A stretch of 64,000 nucleotides of DNA, taken from NCBI RefSeq assembly GCF_900086655.1, contig NZ_LT575476.1:4842292-4906291 (forward strand), in the 5' to 3' direction. Position 1 is the first letter of the stretch. The number at the start of each line of letters is the position of its first letter. The translations under genes were made by a program, and so were the position numbers. Under the pieces are notes generated by a model. The model was not told the DNA's origin and searched no databases. It worked only from the letters and a program-made list of their open reading frames with translations. This DNA comes from Paenibacillus tuaregi (GTDB lineage: Bacteria > Bacillota > Bacilli > Paenibacillales > Paenibacillaceae). Of the stretch, positions 51,101 through 59,905 are shown piece after piece.

Positions 51101-54018
51101 ATGGTTGCAGTACCGGCCCCAGTATATTTTGGAATCGTAATTTTACCCTCTGCATCCACAACAGCACGGTCTGTGTTGCTGCTCGTGTAAGTGGTTCCTT
51201 CGCTGCTTGCTGTTATGTCCTTAAGCCTGTCATCTCCCATTGTAGCCGTCACCTTTATCTGCTGGGTTTCTTCAGGTTTCATTGTTATGGCTTCAGGAGT
51301 AACAGCAATAGACTGAATTTCATTCGTTATATCTTTTACCACGTTTAAGGTTGCAGTAGTTTGAAAAGCCTCAAATTTAGCTGTAATTACGGCTGTCCCC
51401 AAGGGAGCATCACCAGGAACCGTAATTTCTCCATCAGCGCTTATAACCGCACGTGCCGGATTGCTGCTTGTATACACAACTCCTGAGCTGCCTGCTGTTA
51501 TATCTTTGGTTGTATTATTAGAGTACTTTGCAACAACCTTGATCTTTTTCGTTCCTCCAGGAGACAATACCGGAGATTCCGGAATAATCTCAATTCCGGT
51601 AAGTTCAGGATTACCGTCTATGGTCAGGGTTGTCTGAGCCACTAAATTACTATTAGTTGCTTTAATAGTAACTTTGCCGCTAATCGCATTTGCCGGCACG
51701 CTGACTAATCCATTAGCGTCTACAGTAGCTCTCTTGGGATCGGATGATATATATTTGGTGCCTTCTGAGCCGTTGGTTACATCTTTAGTAGTCCCATCCG
51801 TCATAAATGCCTTTAACACCAACTGAAGTTTATTATTGCTTAATGAGAGCGTCTCCTCAAGTGGTGAGATAGCCAGTGACTTGACCACGGGCTTAGAAAC
51901 TTTAACTGTAGTCTTTGCCTTCAACCCTTTGTAGTTGACATTAATATAGAATGTTCCTTGTTGCTCATCAGAAACAGTATTAATAAGTCCATCCGGAGTA
52001 ACCATAACAACGGTTGGATCACTGCTTGTATAAGTGATGCCGCTTGAAGAATTAGTAACATCCTTCCTTGCTCCATCATTAATCTCAACTACTTTTAATT
52101 GTTCTGATTGTCCCGCATGCATCGTAACTAGGAGCGGGGATACTTGCAAATAGGAGTCCGTCTTACCGCCATTGATTTTAATTTCTATAGTCTTTCGGAC
52201 GTTTCCATAGGTTACTTCAACAGTCACATTCCCTGAAGCCACGTTATTAGGAACTTGGATAAGCCCCTGAGAATTAACGGCTGCGAGCTCTGTATTTGAT
52301 GAAGTATATTTCGTTAGAGGATCATTGGTAATATCCACTTCCTCAAGCGAGGCGTTACTAAATCCTAACCTAGGCTTTAACTGATACGTTTGACCATTGC
52401 TTAACTCTACAGGTCCATCAAGTGTTATATGGTTTGGAGTTCCGGGAGTTATCGTGATTTTACCTAAAACGTTAAAATCAAATTCCGATAAAGGAGCCAC
52501 TCCAAGTTGGTCTGGTTTTGTATAATTTCCAACATTGTCACGAATGGACAAATTATTCAGTTCCCATTTTCCCAACAGGTCATATTTATCAATCAGAATT
52601 GAAGCAGAATATTGGTTGTTGTTAACCTTGTTAAAGCTTAGGTTTAACAGCTTTCCGTTAGGCTTCTTATATGCCCCTGTAAGCGTCCCGTTTGCAATGC
52701 CTGACAGACGATCCTCAACTCCGACTGTAAGAGTCACCTCAGCCTGCACATTTGAAACTTGTCGAACGTTGATCGCTCCTGAGATGAATTCAGGCCCTTC
52801 CCAGTCAGGCGTTGTACCTGTTACCTCTACTGTGCAATGAGCAAATGTCTTATTCACGTTGCTATTATCGACATAACTCGTTACTGTCTGGCTATTCCCC
52901 AGTGCATCACTCATGTATACCGCGCTTAACGTACGGATTCCACGCTCTTCATATTGCCCGATCGTAACCGAACCGACAAATTGGCCTGAGGCGGTTTTGT
53001 ATAAATCAATATTACTCGTACTTCCATCCGGCTTCTTATAAGAAGCCCTTACGCTTGCAACACCGGATTCATTATCTGTCACCTCTGCCCGCACTTCAAG
53101 CTTCTCATTTGGGCGTACAACTTGCGAGGTTACTGATATATCTCGTAGTACAGGCGCTTCCTTATCGACAATTGTTCCGCTTATGGTCACCAGACAATTG
53201 CTGAAGTTCATGGTGTTATTATTGCTATCCAAGTAACTAGTATAGGTTTTGGAGTTTCCTGCTTTATCTCTGGCAGTAACCGAGACCAGCGTCCAATCTC
53301 CACTTTCATCATATTTCCCTATGGTGTAGGAACCCACAAATTGGCCTGCTGCATTTGAACTCAGGGAGATGGATTTGGTTGCACCGCTGGGCTTTTTGTA
53401 ATTAGCCGTTACGGATGCCACTCCTGATTCATCATCGGTCACTTCTGCAGTTAATTGCAACTTGTCATTTACCGTCAATTTTTGTGCATTTACTTGAATA
53501 GAACGAAGAACCGGTGCCTGCTTATCGGTTGGTTCAGGTGCAGGTGTTACCCCAGTCACGTTCAAATGTAGTGGAGTAAAGTCAATTTTCTCCCCATTGG
53601 ATTGCTCAGCCATATGACTTAGGTAAACGGTGTTATCCTTCTTATCTCTTAGAAATATTGTTGTGGCTTTCCAAGTGCCCGCTACCCCTGTACTGGCAAC
53701 CGTTATCGTTGCTTCGTATTGGTTGGTGGTTGTATTTAATACAAAGGGGGCATTTATGCTTTGATTATTGGGCTTGGTGTATGTAATATAACCATCACTA
53801 AACCCGGAAAGTTCATCCGTTATATCTGCTATAACCTTTACAGGCGATGTTGGAGTTAATTCATTGTTTGTTACACTAATATTGTTAATTAAAGGAGCGA
53901 TTAAGTCCGGCGTTGGATTCTCAATCACCACATCCGTTGCATAAGCAACTGATTGTGTTATTAGTAAGAGGCAGGCAAGCAGTGCTGCTGTCACCTTACT
54001 AAACATTTTTTTTGCCAT
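48196..54018 (-). CDS. Giant exported Ig-like repeat protein (1940 residues)
   Basis: A signal peptide (about 1-28, LLACLLLITQSVAYA) is followed by four N-terminal beta-sandwich domains of roughly 120-130 residues (about 30-520; pattern DKQAPVLRSI... DDESGVASV). Then come about fifteen Big_2-like domains of about 95 residues (pattern VTLA.G.TKQL.VTATMGDGS.KD.T...GTVYTSSN...VDAEG..TIP). The last one ends the protein: there is no LPXTG, SLH or other visible anchor. The start is ATG 54018 behind GGAGGGAG. It lies between hag and flaG with its own terminator and no SigD site of its own that I can see. A surface adhesin or matrix protein is likely; a role on the flagellum is only suggested by position. 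Confidence 0.88.
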   Translation of the reverse strand: MAKKMFSKVTAALLACLLLITQSVAYATDVVIENPTPDLIAPLINNISVTNNELTPTSPVKVIADITDELSGFSDGYITYTKPNNQSINAPFVLNTTTNQYEATITVASTGVAGTWKATTIFLRDKKDNTVYLSHMAEQSNGEKIDFTPLHLNVTGVTPAPEPTDKQAPVLRSIQVNAQKLTVNDKLQLTAEVTDDESGVASVTANYKKPSGATKSISLSSNAAGQFVGSYTIGKYDESGDWTLVSVTARDKAGNSKTYTSYLDSNNNTMNFSNCLVTISGTIVDKEAPVLRDISVTSQVVRPNEKLEVRAEVTDNESGVASVRASYKKPDGSTSNIDLYKTASGQFVGSVTIGQYEERGIRTLSAVYMSDALGNSQTVTSYVDNSNVNKTFAHCTVEVTGTTPDWEGPEFISGAINVRQVSNVQAEVTLTVGVEDRLSGIANGTLTGAYKKPNGKLLNLSFNKVNNNQYSASILIDKYDLLGKWELNNLSIRDNVGNYTKPDQLGVAPLSEFDFNVLGKITITPGTPNHITLDGPVELSNGQTYQLKPRLGFSNASLEEVDITNDPLTKYTSSNTELAAVNSQGLIQVPNNVASGNVTVEVTYGNVRKTIEIKINGGKTDSYLQVSPLLVTMHAGQSEQLKVVEINDGARKDVTNSSSGITYTSSDPTVVMVTPDGLINTVSDEQQGTFYINVNYKGLKAKTTVKVSKPVVKSLAISPLEETLSLSNNKLQLVLKAFMTDGTTKDVTNGSEGTKYISSDPKRATVDANGLVSVPANAISGKVTIKATNSNLVAQTTLTIDGNPELTGIEIIPESPVLSPGGTKKIKVVAKYSNNTTKDITAGSSGVVYTSSNPARAVISADGEITVPGDAPLGTAVITAKFEAFQTTATLNVVKDITNEIQSIAVTPEAITMKPEETQQIKVTATMGDDRLKDITASSEGTTYTSSNTDRAVVDAEGKITIPKYTGAGTATISVKNKLFQRTVVLTIVKNATNEIKSLEVKPANVTLKLGDTQQLTVTAVMGDDTRKDMTSSKEGTVYTSTNTARAMVDAEGLVTIPPNATFGTVTITAKNGISQSTVVVTVGKDPATEMSKITASPGTVTLVPEETQQLTVTATMGDGSTKDVTRSTEGTVYMSSNTDRAVVDAEGKITIPKYASAGTVVITAKNGTLQSTAVVTVAKNPATEIKSIAVNPATVTLAVGFTKQLVVTATMGDGSLKDMTSSSEGTVYMSSNTARATVDAEGLITIPANATFGTVTITAKNGISQSTVVVTVGKDPATEMSKIIVTPGTVTLAPEETQQLTVTATMGDGSTKDVTRSTEGTVYMSSNTDRAVVDAEGKITIPKYASAGTVVITAKNGTLQSTTVVTVAKNPATEIKSIAVNPATVTLAAGFTKQLVVTATMGDGSLKDMTISSEGTVYTSSNTARATVDAEGLITIPANATFGTVTITAKNGISQSTVTVTVGKDPATEMKSIAVNPATVTLTSGDTKQLTVTATMGDGSIKDVTRSTEGTVYMSSNIDRAVVDAEGKITIPKYASAGTVVITAKNGTLQSTTVVTVAKNPATEIKSIAVNPATVTLAAGFTKQLVVTATMGDGSLKDMTSSSEGTVYTSSNTARATVDAEGLITIPANATMGTVTITVKNGISQSTVNVTVGKDPATDMKSIAVTPGTVTLAPGDAKQILVTATMGDGSVKDVTASSKGTVYTSSIPTRALVDTEGNITIPSNATFGTVVITAKNGILQSTVTVTVGKNPATEMKSVAISPSSITLAAGGTQQLTVTATMGDGSQKDVTASTKGTIYTSSNINRAVVDTEGNITIPSNATLGTVVITAKNGIFQSTVIVTVGKNMVAEVKGITVTPDTVTLAAGDVRQLSVIATMGDGSLKDVTSSSEGTVYTSSNSSRAMVDAEGKVTIPMTTTAGTVTITVKNGLFTKTVVITTVK
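49035..50745 (-). repeat. Three tandem 570-bp higher-order repeats inside the Ig-repeat gene
   Basis: Adjacent 285-bp domain units alternate between two types, one ending TVVVTVAKNPATEI-like and one ending GKDPATEM-like. The pair repeats as a 570-bp block: identical stretches such as GATCTCTGTCGCCGGATTCT start at 49321, 49891 and 50461. The blocks differ by few bases, while outer domains have diverged. Block edges are approximate. Confidence 0.85.
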
Positions 54019-54075
54019 GTGCTAAACTCCCTCCATTTGGGATATGTTATATTCAAAATCTCTTAAATTATCTAA

Positions 54076-54108
54076 AAAAATAGACTCCAGAGCTTCTGGA
54101 GTCTATTT
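54076..54108 (-). terminator. Terminator of hag
   Basis: AAATAGACTCCAGA and TCTGGAGTCTATTT (54078-54108) form a strong stem. The minus strand continues with a run of T. Confidence 0.9.
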
Positions 54109-54132
54109 CTCGTTCTAAAAACCAGCTGAAGA

Positions 54133-55326
54133 TTAACGAAGCAATTGCAGAACACCTTGTGGCTGTTGGTTAGCTTGAGCAAGCATAGCCTGAGCAGCTT
54201 GAGCAAGGATGTTGTTCTTAGTTTGCTGCATCATTTCTTTCGCCATGTCTACGTCACGAACACGGGACTCAGCGGCTGACAGGTTCTCGGAGGATGTTCC
54301 CAAGTTGTTAATTGTGTGCTCAAGGCGGTTCTGAACAGCACCCAGCTTCGCACGTTCTGCAGATACGTTCTGGATTGCATCATCCAGAGTCGAAATTGCT
54401 GCAGTTGCACCGGCTTGTGTAGAGATATCCACTTTGCTAATGTGCAGATCACCAGTTTTCATGGATTCAACACCTACACCAATTGTTTGGTTGGAGTTAG
54501 AACCAATTTGGAAATTCAGTGCGTTAGTTGCACCACCAGTACTGTTCTGCTCTTGACGTGTTACCAAAGTAAAGGAATCGCCAACTTTGATTTTTGTGGT
54601 ATCCATTGTAACAGTCACTCCGCCTAAAGAAGCAGCTGTTCCAACAGCATCAGTAGCGGAGCCACCAGCAGTAAAGGTTGCTGCAGCACTTTCTACACCA
54701 GTAGATTCTGGAGTGATCGTATAGGAATACTGGTTTGTGTTCGCATTATATGCTGTAACCTTAACTACAAATGTGTCATCCGCCGTAACGTTTTTAGGAG
54801 TTGTCGCGTCACCATCTGAGAGAGGATTTGCACCCGTTACAGCCACAGCAAAGTCGCCTGTTTTGCTTGCAACAACTGCAGACTCATCTTTGTATGCTTT
54901 AGCAGACAAGTCACCGTTCAACAATTTCTTTGTATTGAACTCAGTGTTGTTCGCAATTCTGTCTACTTCGTCTTTCAACTGCTGTACTTCTTTTTGCAGT
55001 TCTTTACGGTCGGAAGCTGTGTTAGTATCACTGGATGATTGAACAGCTAGTTCACGGATACGTTGAAGAATGCTGTGAGTTTCGTTCAATGCACCCTCAG
55101 CTGTTTGAATCAGGGAAATACCATCTTGTGCGTTCTTAGTAGCCATATCCAAACCGCGGATTTGACCACGCATTTTTTCGGAAATTGCCAAGCCAGCTGC
55201 ATCGTCACCAGCGCGGTTGATACGAAGTCCAGAAGACAGTTTCTCGATGTTCTTGCTAGTAGCAGCCGTATTGATGGACAACTGACGGTGTGTGTTCATT
55301 GCAGTAATATTGTGGTTGATAATCAT
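54133..55326 (-). CDS. hag: Flagellin
   Basis: The 397-residue flagellin has conserved D0/D1 ends (MIINHNITAMNTHRQLS, LSSGLRINRAGDDAAGLAIS, and the C-terminal LAQAMLAQANQQPQGVLQLLR-type helix) and a variable, Thr/Ala-rich middle (about 150-290). It is the main filament subunit. The start follows GGGAGGAAAC. Expression is under a SigD promoter and, very likely, CsrA repression relieved by FliW, whose genes lie directly upstream. Confidence 0.97.
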   Translation of the reverse strand: MIINHNITAMNTHRQLSINTAATSKNIEKLSSGLRINRAGDDAAGLAISEKMRGQIRGLDMATKNAQDGISLIQTAEGALNETHSILQRIRELAVQSSSDTNTASDRKELQKEVQQLKDEVDRIANNTEFNTKKLLNGDLSAKAYKDESAVVASKTGDFAVAVTGANPLSDGDATTPKNVTADDTFVVKVTAYNANTNQYSYTITPESTGVESAAATFTAGGSATDAVGTAASLGGVTVTMDTTKIKVGDSFTLVTRQEQNSTGGATNALNFQIGSNSNQTIGVGVESMKTGDLHISKVDISTQAGATAAISTLDDAIQNVSAERAKLGAVQNRLEHTINNLGTSSENLSAAESRVRDVDMAKEMMQQTKNNILAQAAQAMLAQANQQPQGVLQLLR

Positions 55327-55330
55327 TGTG

Positions 55331-55370
55331 TGTTTCCTCCCTGAATATAATTAGTTCCACATCCTTGTGG
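55331..55370 (-). promoter_or_regulatory. CsrA-type binding sites in the hag leader
   Basis: In the minus-strand leader CCACA-AGGA-TGTGG (55357-55370) forms a 5-bp hairpin with GGA in the loop. A second GGA lies in the Shine-Dalgarno CAGGGAGGAAAC just downstream. Two such sites, one covering the ribosome binding site, are how CsrA represses hag in Bacillus. A longer ACGCTGA/TCAGCGT stem lies further upstream in the leader. Confidence 0.75.
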
Positions 55371-55422
55371 TAACGCTGACTCATTAAGGTCGGCCGCCCT
55401 GCCGAATCAGCGTCTAATATAT

Positions 55423-55449
55423 ATATCGACAATAGCTCCTGACACTTTA
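55423..55449 (-). promoter_or_regulatory. SigD promoter of hag
   Basis: On the minus strand TAAA (55446-55449), a 15-base spacer, then GTCGATAT (55423-55430), one mismatch from GCCGATAT. The start of transcription would give a leader of about 90 bases containing the CsrA sites. Confidence 0.85.
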
Positions 55450-55469
55450 TACCTATTCCCAAATTTTTT

Positions 55470-55709
55470 TTATTTTTTTTGATTACCTCTAAGCCGGTGC
55501 ATAAGCGCCTCAAAATTCGCTGGTTGAGGTACTGCCGACTCCCGATTCGCCTCTTGAATAGAGAGATAGATTTCCTTGCGGAAAATGTCGATATGAGGTG
55601 GAGCCGAAATCCCCACCCTCACTGTATCTCCTTCCACACTTAATATGGTCACTTCTATCTGATCTTGAATGACGATCGTTTCACCCTTCTTTCGAGAAAG
55701 TACCAGCAT
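55470..55709 (-). CDS. csrA: Translational regulator CsrA
   Basis: This is a 79-residue RNA-binding dimer starting MLVLSRKKGETIVI, with the conserved GISAPPHIDIFRKEIY. It blocks translation by binding GGA hairpins, here most likely the hag leader. The gene starts two bases after fliW ends. The last 15 residues form a hydrophilic tail, a little longer than Escherichia coli CsrA. Confidence 0.96.
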   Translation of the reverse strand: MLVLSRKKGETIVIQDQIEVTILSVEGDTVRVGISAPPHIDIFRKEIYLSIQEANRESAVPQPANFEALMHRLRGNQKK

Positions 55710-55711
55710 AC

Positions 55712-56167
55712 TTATTCACCTGCCTTTAAGGAGGCTATTCGGTTGTCCTCCGACCATAGCAGATGCTTCGTCTGATAAGCGGAATTATGGAGGATGACCT
55801 GCTTACCCAACTGCTTGTCAGGATTAAGAATGATCGGGGCCAGCAGATTTAACGTAGACCGTTCCACTTTGTCTTTAAGGGATACAATACACCGGACCAG
55901 CACCTTGCTTTCAATTTGCAACTCGTCCTTATCCGCCTCAGGCAGCTCAAATTCATAGTCCGGATAGTAGTTAAAAGGATCGGCAAGCAAAAACGCAAGC
56001 TCCTGCTCCTTCGTGGATTGAAGGTAAGCAAACATATCTTCCTCTAATGGAATTAGAGCAAACTCTGTTTCCTCTTCGAAACCTGGTACTCCTTTGGGAA
56101 AATGATAGATTTGGGTAGTCTCTATCTCCAATTCACCCCAGGAAGCTGTCTGAATCAACATTGTCAT
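55712..56167 (-). CDS. fliW: Flagellar assembly factor FliW
   Basis: The 151-residue beta-rich protein contains FPKGVPGFEEETEFALIPL. FliW binds CsrA and releases hag mRNA; free flagellin in turn binds FliW, closing the loop. The start may be ATG 56167 or the ATG at 56161, which is better spaced from AGGAG. It is coupled to csrA. Confidence 0.95.
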   Translation of the reverse strand: MTMLIQTASWGELEIETTQIYHFPKGVPGFEEETEFALIPLEEDMFAYLQSTKEQELAFLLADPFNYYPDYEFELPEADKDELQIESKVLVRCIVSLKDKVERSTLNLLAPIILNPDKQLGKQVILHNSAYQTKHLLWSEDNRIASLKAGE

Positions 56168-56243
56168 TCACTCCTTAAAATTCTACAAATAAAGAAAACT
56201 ATAGATGGCGTTATTCTAGCCTGTCTATAGTCATCATACAAAA

Positions 56244-56810
56244 TTATTTCCGAATATCCACCTCAGGCGGAATGTACTGAACCGATGCATACTGTTTCAT
56301 ATACATATCCAACTTCCCACGGGTATATTGAATCTCAGGCTTGCGCACTTCCACCTGGATATTCGTATGGGCTTTACTGAATCTGATCTCGGGTGGGGTG
56401 ACTTCAAAATGAATATCCACATTATCCATGGAAGCGGGTCCCCGGAATTCCGGGAAGGGAACACCCTGCCAATCCTCCCCGTAGATATTTGCAATCGTGT
56501 TCCCAGGCTCATATATAGCAGCAGCCCGATTTCCCTGCTCCACCCGGTGTGCGATATTCTGCAGGAAGATATTCTGAATCCCGGAGTATATCCGCTTGTT
56601 CATCTCCAGAAAATTCCCGCCTGTAAACGCTGATTGTGCTGCTGAGGAATCTATGCTCAGCTTCGGCTGATACTGATGAATTTCCAGCTCAGACGGTGTC
56701 GTGGACATACTGACTTCTGCCTGTGGTTGTCGTATAGAGAACCGACCAGGATCAGCGTCAAAATTAAGGATTGCAGGAGTCTGACGAATTTGAAGGATTG
56801 GCTGAACCAT
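56244..56810 (-). CDS. YviE-like flagellar-operon protein (DUF6470)
   Basis: A 188-residue protein of repeated short beta-strand motifs: stretches like QPILQIRQTPAILNF, FEVTPPEIRFSKAH and IQVEVRKPEIQYTRG alternate with a helix (about 70-105). It lies between flgL and fliW as yviE does in Bacillus subtilis. Its function is unknown. The start is ATG 56810 behind AGAGGAGAG. Confidence 0.85.
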   Translation of the reverse strand: MVQPILQIRQTPAILNFDADPGRFSIRQPQAEVSMSTTPSELEIHQYQPKLSIDSSAAQSAFTGGNFLEMNKRIYSGIQNIFLQNIAHRVEQGNRAAAIYEPGNTIANIYGEDWQGVPFPEFRGPASMDNVDIHFEVTPPEIRFSKAHTNIQVEVRKPEIQYTRGKLDMYMKQYASVQYIPPEVDIRK

Positions 56811-56827
56811 ATAAGCTCTCCTCTAAT

Positions 56828-57751
56828 TTATCTCAAGAAGTCAACCAATGAAGGTTGAATAATTTTAGATCCAGCTGACAAGGAGGCATTATAAATATTC
56901 TCCTGCACTTTTGATCTCATAATTAATTCAGCATAGTCGGCATCTTCGGTCTTGGACTGAAGATCTGTTAAATTAGTATTCAGATCACCAAGTCTATTCT
57001 GCATCAACTCAATTCGGTTTGTTTTAGCACCGAGTTCAGCACGTGAGGTAAGAATCCTCTCCATACGGCTATCAATTTTATCTAACTGTCCTGAAATAGC
57101 AGCTGTATCCCCAGCTTTTAAAGCAGCTGAGAGGCTGTCCATAATATTAAAAATATTAGTAGGATCTGCCCCGGTTCCGAAAATATCAGTACCTGTCATA
57201 TTTATCGGTAGCTGCACACTATCTCCAACGGAGTAATTTATTAACCCAGTATCCGTAGTTAATGTACTCAAACTGGAGGTATCCGATGTGCCATCCGGAT
57301 TCTTAGGAAAATCATATGGTTTGCGGTTATAGGCCTCACCATTAAAAATATATTTCCCGTTCAACGTACTATTTGCGATGTCGATCAGCTGCTCTTTTAA
57401 CTGGCCGACCTCTTTATTGATACTGTCCAGAGCAGATTGCGGGTTCGTTCCAGTAGCTGCCTGAACCGTTAATTCACGTAGTCTCTGAATAACATCCCCA
57501 GTCTGACCCAGAACTGTGTCATTGTAATCCAACCAAGACAAGGCGCTATCCACATTCTTGGTGTACTGGTCATTGGATGCCAGCTCCCCCCTATAGCGGA
57601 GAGAGTACGTAATGCCAACCGGATCATCGGAAGGTTTGTTCAACTTCCGGCCTGTTGCAAGCTGGTTCTGCGTGTTGTTCATAGACTGAGCATTACGGTT
57701 CAAATTGAGCATTAACTGGGAGTTCATCATATTTGATGTAATTCTTAACAT
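56828..57751 (-). CDS. flgL: Flagellar hook-associated protein 3 (FlgL)
   Basis: This 307-residue flagellin homologue (MLRITSNMMNSQLMLNLNRN at the start, coiled C-terminus) joins hook to filament. The flagellin-like N-terminal helix has LATGRKLNKPSDDPVG. It lies 28 bases after flgK, with the start behind GGAGGTTAGG. Confidence 0.95.
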   Translation of the reverse strand: MLRITSNMMNSQLMLNLNRNAQSMNNTQNQLATGRKLNKPSDDPVGITYSLRYRGELASNDQYTKNVDSALSWLDYNDTVLGQTGDVIQRLRELTVQAATGTNPQSALDSINKEVGQLKEQLIDIANSTLNGKYIFNGEAYNRKPYDFPKNPDGTSDTSSLSTLTTDTGLINYSVGDSVQLPINMTGTDIFGTGADPTNIFNIMDSLSAALKAGDTAAISGQLDKIDSRMERILTSRAELGAKTNRIELMQNRLGDLNTNLTDLQSKTEDADYAELIMRSKVQENIYNASLSAGSKIIQPSLVDFLR

Positions 57752-57779
57752 TGCACCTAACCTCCTTTACATCTTAAGA

Positions 57780-59339
57780 TTATCGGCCTACGGTACCGGT
57801 AGAGTTAATGAGTTTATCAAGCAATTGGTCAAACGTGGTCATAAACCGTGATGCAGCGCTGTAGGCATGCTGGAATTTAATCAAGTTGGACATTTCCTCA
57901 TCGAGAGAAACTCCGCTTACCGATTGCCGCTGGCTCTCTACCTGCTGAACCAGAATGTCCGAGTTCTGAGTTTGACGCTGTGCTTCCTGGGACTGAACCC
58001 CAAGCTGACCAACAGCAGAGTTATAGAAACCATCAATCGTTGTTGTACGGGAACCATCTACGGAGGTGAAATTCGTCATTTTGAGATTAGCCATTAACAG
58101 TGCCAGGGTGTTGTTCCCTTTAATAACTGCTTCACTTGTTCCCGTGCCCTCTGTCCGCATAGAAGTTGCAAGCAAGTTCTCATCAGCAGCGATCTTGGCA
58201 TTAAGGCTGATATTTGCTGCTGTGATATTGCCGCCGCCTTTTGCCTCGAAGAAAGGTAATCCTCCTGTAGTTGTACCATCCATTGTATAGCCTAGCTGGT
58301 GCAGACCATTCAGACCTTTTACTGTCACTACGGTATCCTGGGTTACGTTACGGCCAGTCACTCCAGCTACAGTAACGCCATCAGGAAGAATGGTTCCCTT
58401 CGGAAGTGTAATCTGAATATCTCCATTAGCCAGAGTGTTAGCCAAGTTATCCAGCTGCCGCTGATAGTCCTTAACATAATTCTCACGCGAAGCAATCATC
58501 CCGAATACTTCGCCGCCTGAAAGATTCCCTGATGCATAGGCTGCTTCCAGGAAGGCGCCCTTGTCATCAGGACCGGAGCCATCCACGTCTACCTGAACCT
58601 GGTTACCCTCTACAAGAATCTGCCCGCCCATGGAGACTGTGTAACCTTGATCTGTCTCCTGAACGTTAATGTTAATGATCTGGGACAATTTATCTGTCAT
58701 CAGATCCCGCTGGTCCCGAAGATCATTGGCATGGTCTCCAAGCCCTTCAATGCGGGTAATTGATTCGTTAAGATTCGCAATCGAGGTCAGGTAGTTCTGC
58801 ACTTCACTGGCTTTAACCCCAACGTTAGTAGTTAAATCCTGACTTAATTTAGAGAGCTGCCCACTCATATAATTCATGGCGTCCGTTAAAGCGGCCGCAT
58901 TTTCTTTAACAACTTTACGGGCCGAAGCGCTTTCCGGATCTTTGCTTAGATTGGACCATGAGCTCCAAAAATTGTTAAGCACCTTGCTGATTCCAGTATC
59001 CGAAGGTTCATTAAAAATCCCTTCAAGTTTATCAAGCGTATCTGCCTTGATGTTCCAAGTTCCATAAGCATTATTCTCGCCACGGTATTGGCTATCCAAG
59101 AAACCCTGCCGAATCCGTTCAATTGCCTGATACTCTACCCCGGTTCCCAGCTGCCCTGGAGTATTGGACCGGTTAAGTCCATAAGCTTCTATAGAAAGCG
59201 AAGGCTTCATCTTCACCGTCTGGCGGGAATAGCCTTCCGTATTTGCATTAGCGATGTTATGTCCTGTCGTATTTAAAGCCGCGGTCTGCGTAAATAGGCT
59301 TCGCTTGGCTGTTTCTATCGAATGGAATGTTGATGTCAT
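57780..59339 (-). CDS. flgK: Flagellar hook-associated protein 1 (FlgK)
   Basis: The 519-residue protein has the rod/hook N-terminal motif (LNTTGHNIANANTEGYSRQ) and the C-terminal helix (NLIKFQHAYSAASRFMTTFD) shared by hook-associated proteins. FlgK is the first junction protein on the hook. It starts behind GAGGAGGAAG, 25 bases after flgN. Confidence 0.96.
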   Translation of the reverse strand: MTSTFHSIETAKRSLFTQTAALNTTGHNIANANTEGYSRQTVKMKPSLSIEAYGLNRSNTPGQLGTGVEYQAIERIRQGFLDSQYRGENNAYGTWNIKADTLDKLEGIFNEPSDTGISKVLNNFWSSWSNLSKDPESASARKVVKENAAALTDAMNYMSGQLSKLSQDLTTNVGVKASEVQNYLTSIANLNESITRIEGLGDHANDLRDQRDLMTDKLSQIININVQETDQGYTVSMGGQILVEGNQVQVDVDGSGPDDKGAFLEAAYASGNLSGGEVFGMIASRENYVKDYQRQLDNLANTLANGDIQITLPKGTILPDGVTVAGVTGRNVTQDTVVTVKGLNGLHQLGYTMDGTTTGGLPFFEAKGGGNITAANISLNAKIAADENLLATSMRTEGTGTSEAVIKGNNTLALLMANLKMTNFTSVDGSRTTTIDGFYNSAVGQLGVQSQEAQRQTQNSDILVQQVESQRQSVSGVSLDEEMSNLIKFQHAYSAASRFMTTFDQLLDKLINSTGTVGR

Positions 59340-59364
59340 GACTTACTTCCTCCTCAAATGAGCA

Positions 59365-59865
59365 TTAGGCGCGTGTATCAAAAAGTCCTGGACGGCCGCG
59401 GCCGCCGTTTTTATCAGCAGGATGCTGGTATGTCGCTGCCTGCTCAGGTTCACCCACCAGAAGGTCAAGTGAATAATCGAGAAAAGTAAGCGACTGCTCT
59501 ATTAACTTTTGATTCAAATCATTCAGTTCTTTAAGCTGGTGCAGCGTATTGGAAAGTTTCTTCTGCATATGAAGCAGCGACTGCTTCTCTTCCGGATCAA
59601 AGACAAGCCGGGACAGCTCCGTCATCGTCAAATTTAGCTGAGACTTTACACCCCGTTCATGCAAAAATTCGTAACATGCGGTCACCCGCTCCTGCTCTAG
59701 CTGCTCGATCCGCTTCATAATCCGGGACTCCTGATTCAAAATCCCGATCAGTTCATCCACATTGTTCTTCATAATGGCGGTCCGTTTCTTCCCGGCCCAA
59801 TCCAGCATATCCACATGGGCTTCATCAAGCCGCTCCAATGATTCAATTAGTGCTTGTACTGCCAT
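59365..59865 (-). CDS. flgN: FlgN family chaperone
   Basis: This 166-residue helical protein (about 1-140 coiled, with SRIMKRIEQLEQERV) lies between flgM and flgK, as yvyG/flgN in Bacillus. FlgN escorts FlgK and FlgL to the export gate. The C-terminus is a Gly/Arg-rich tail. Confidence 0.9.
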   Translation of the reverse strand: MAVQALIESLERLDEAHVDMLDWAGKKRTAIMKNNVDELIGILNQESRIMKRIEQLEQERVTACYEFLHERGVKSQLNLTMTELSRLVFDPEEKQSLLHMQKKLSNTLHQLKELNDLNQKLIEQSLTFLDYSLDLLVGEPEQAATYQHPADKNGGRGRPGLFDTRA

Positions 59866-59905
59866 GTTATCCCCCTATACGTAAATGAACCTGGTCGTCC
59901 GCACA

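Noticed and set aside
48260..51190. Several long plus-strand ORFs (up to 250 codons) opposite the Ig-repeat gene
   Set aside because: They recur at the 285/570-bp repeat period, lack ribosome binding sites and are a by-product of the biased codons of the repeat protein on the minus strand.
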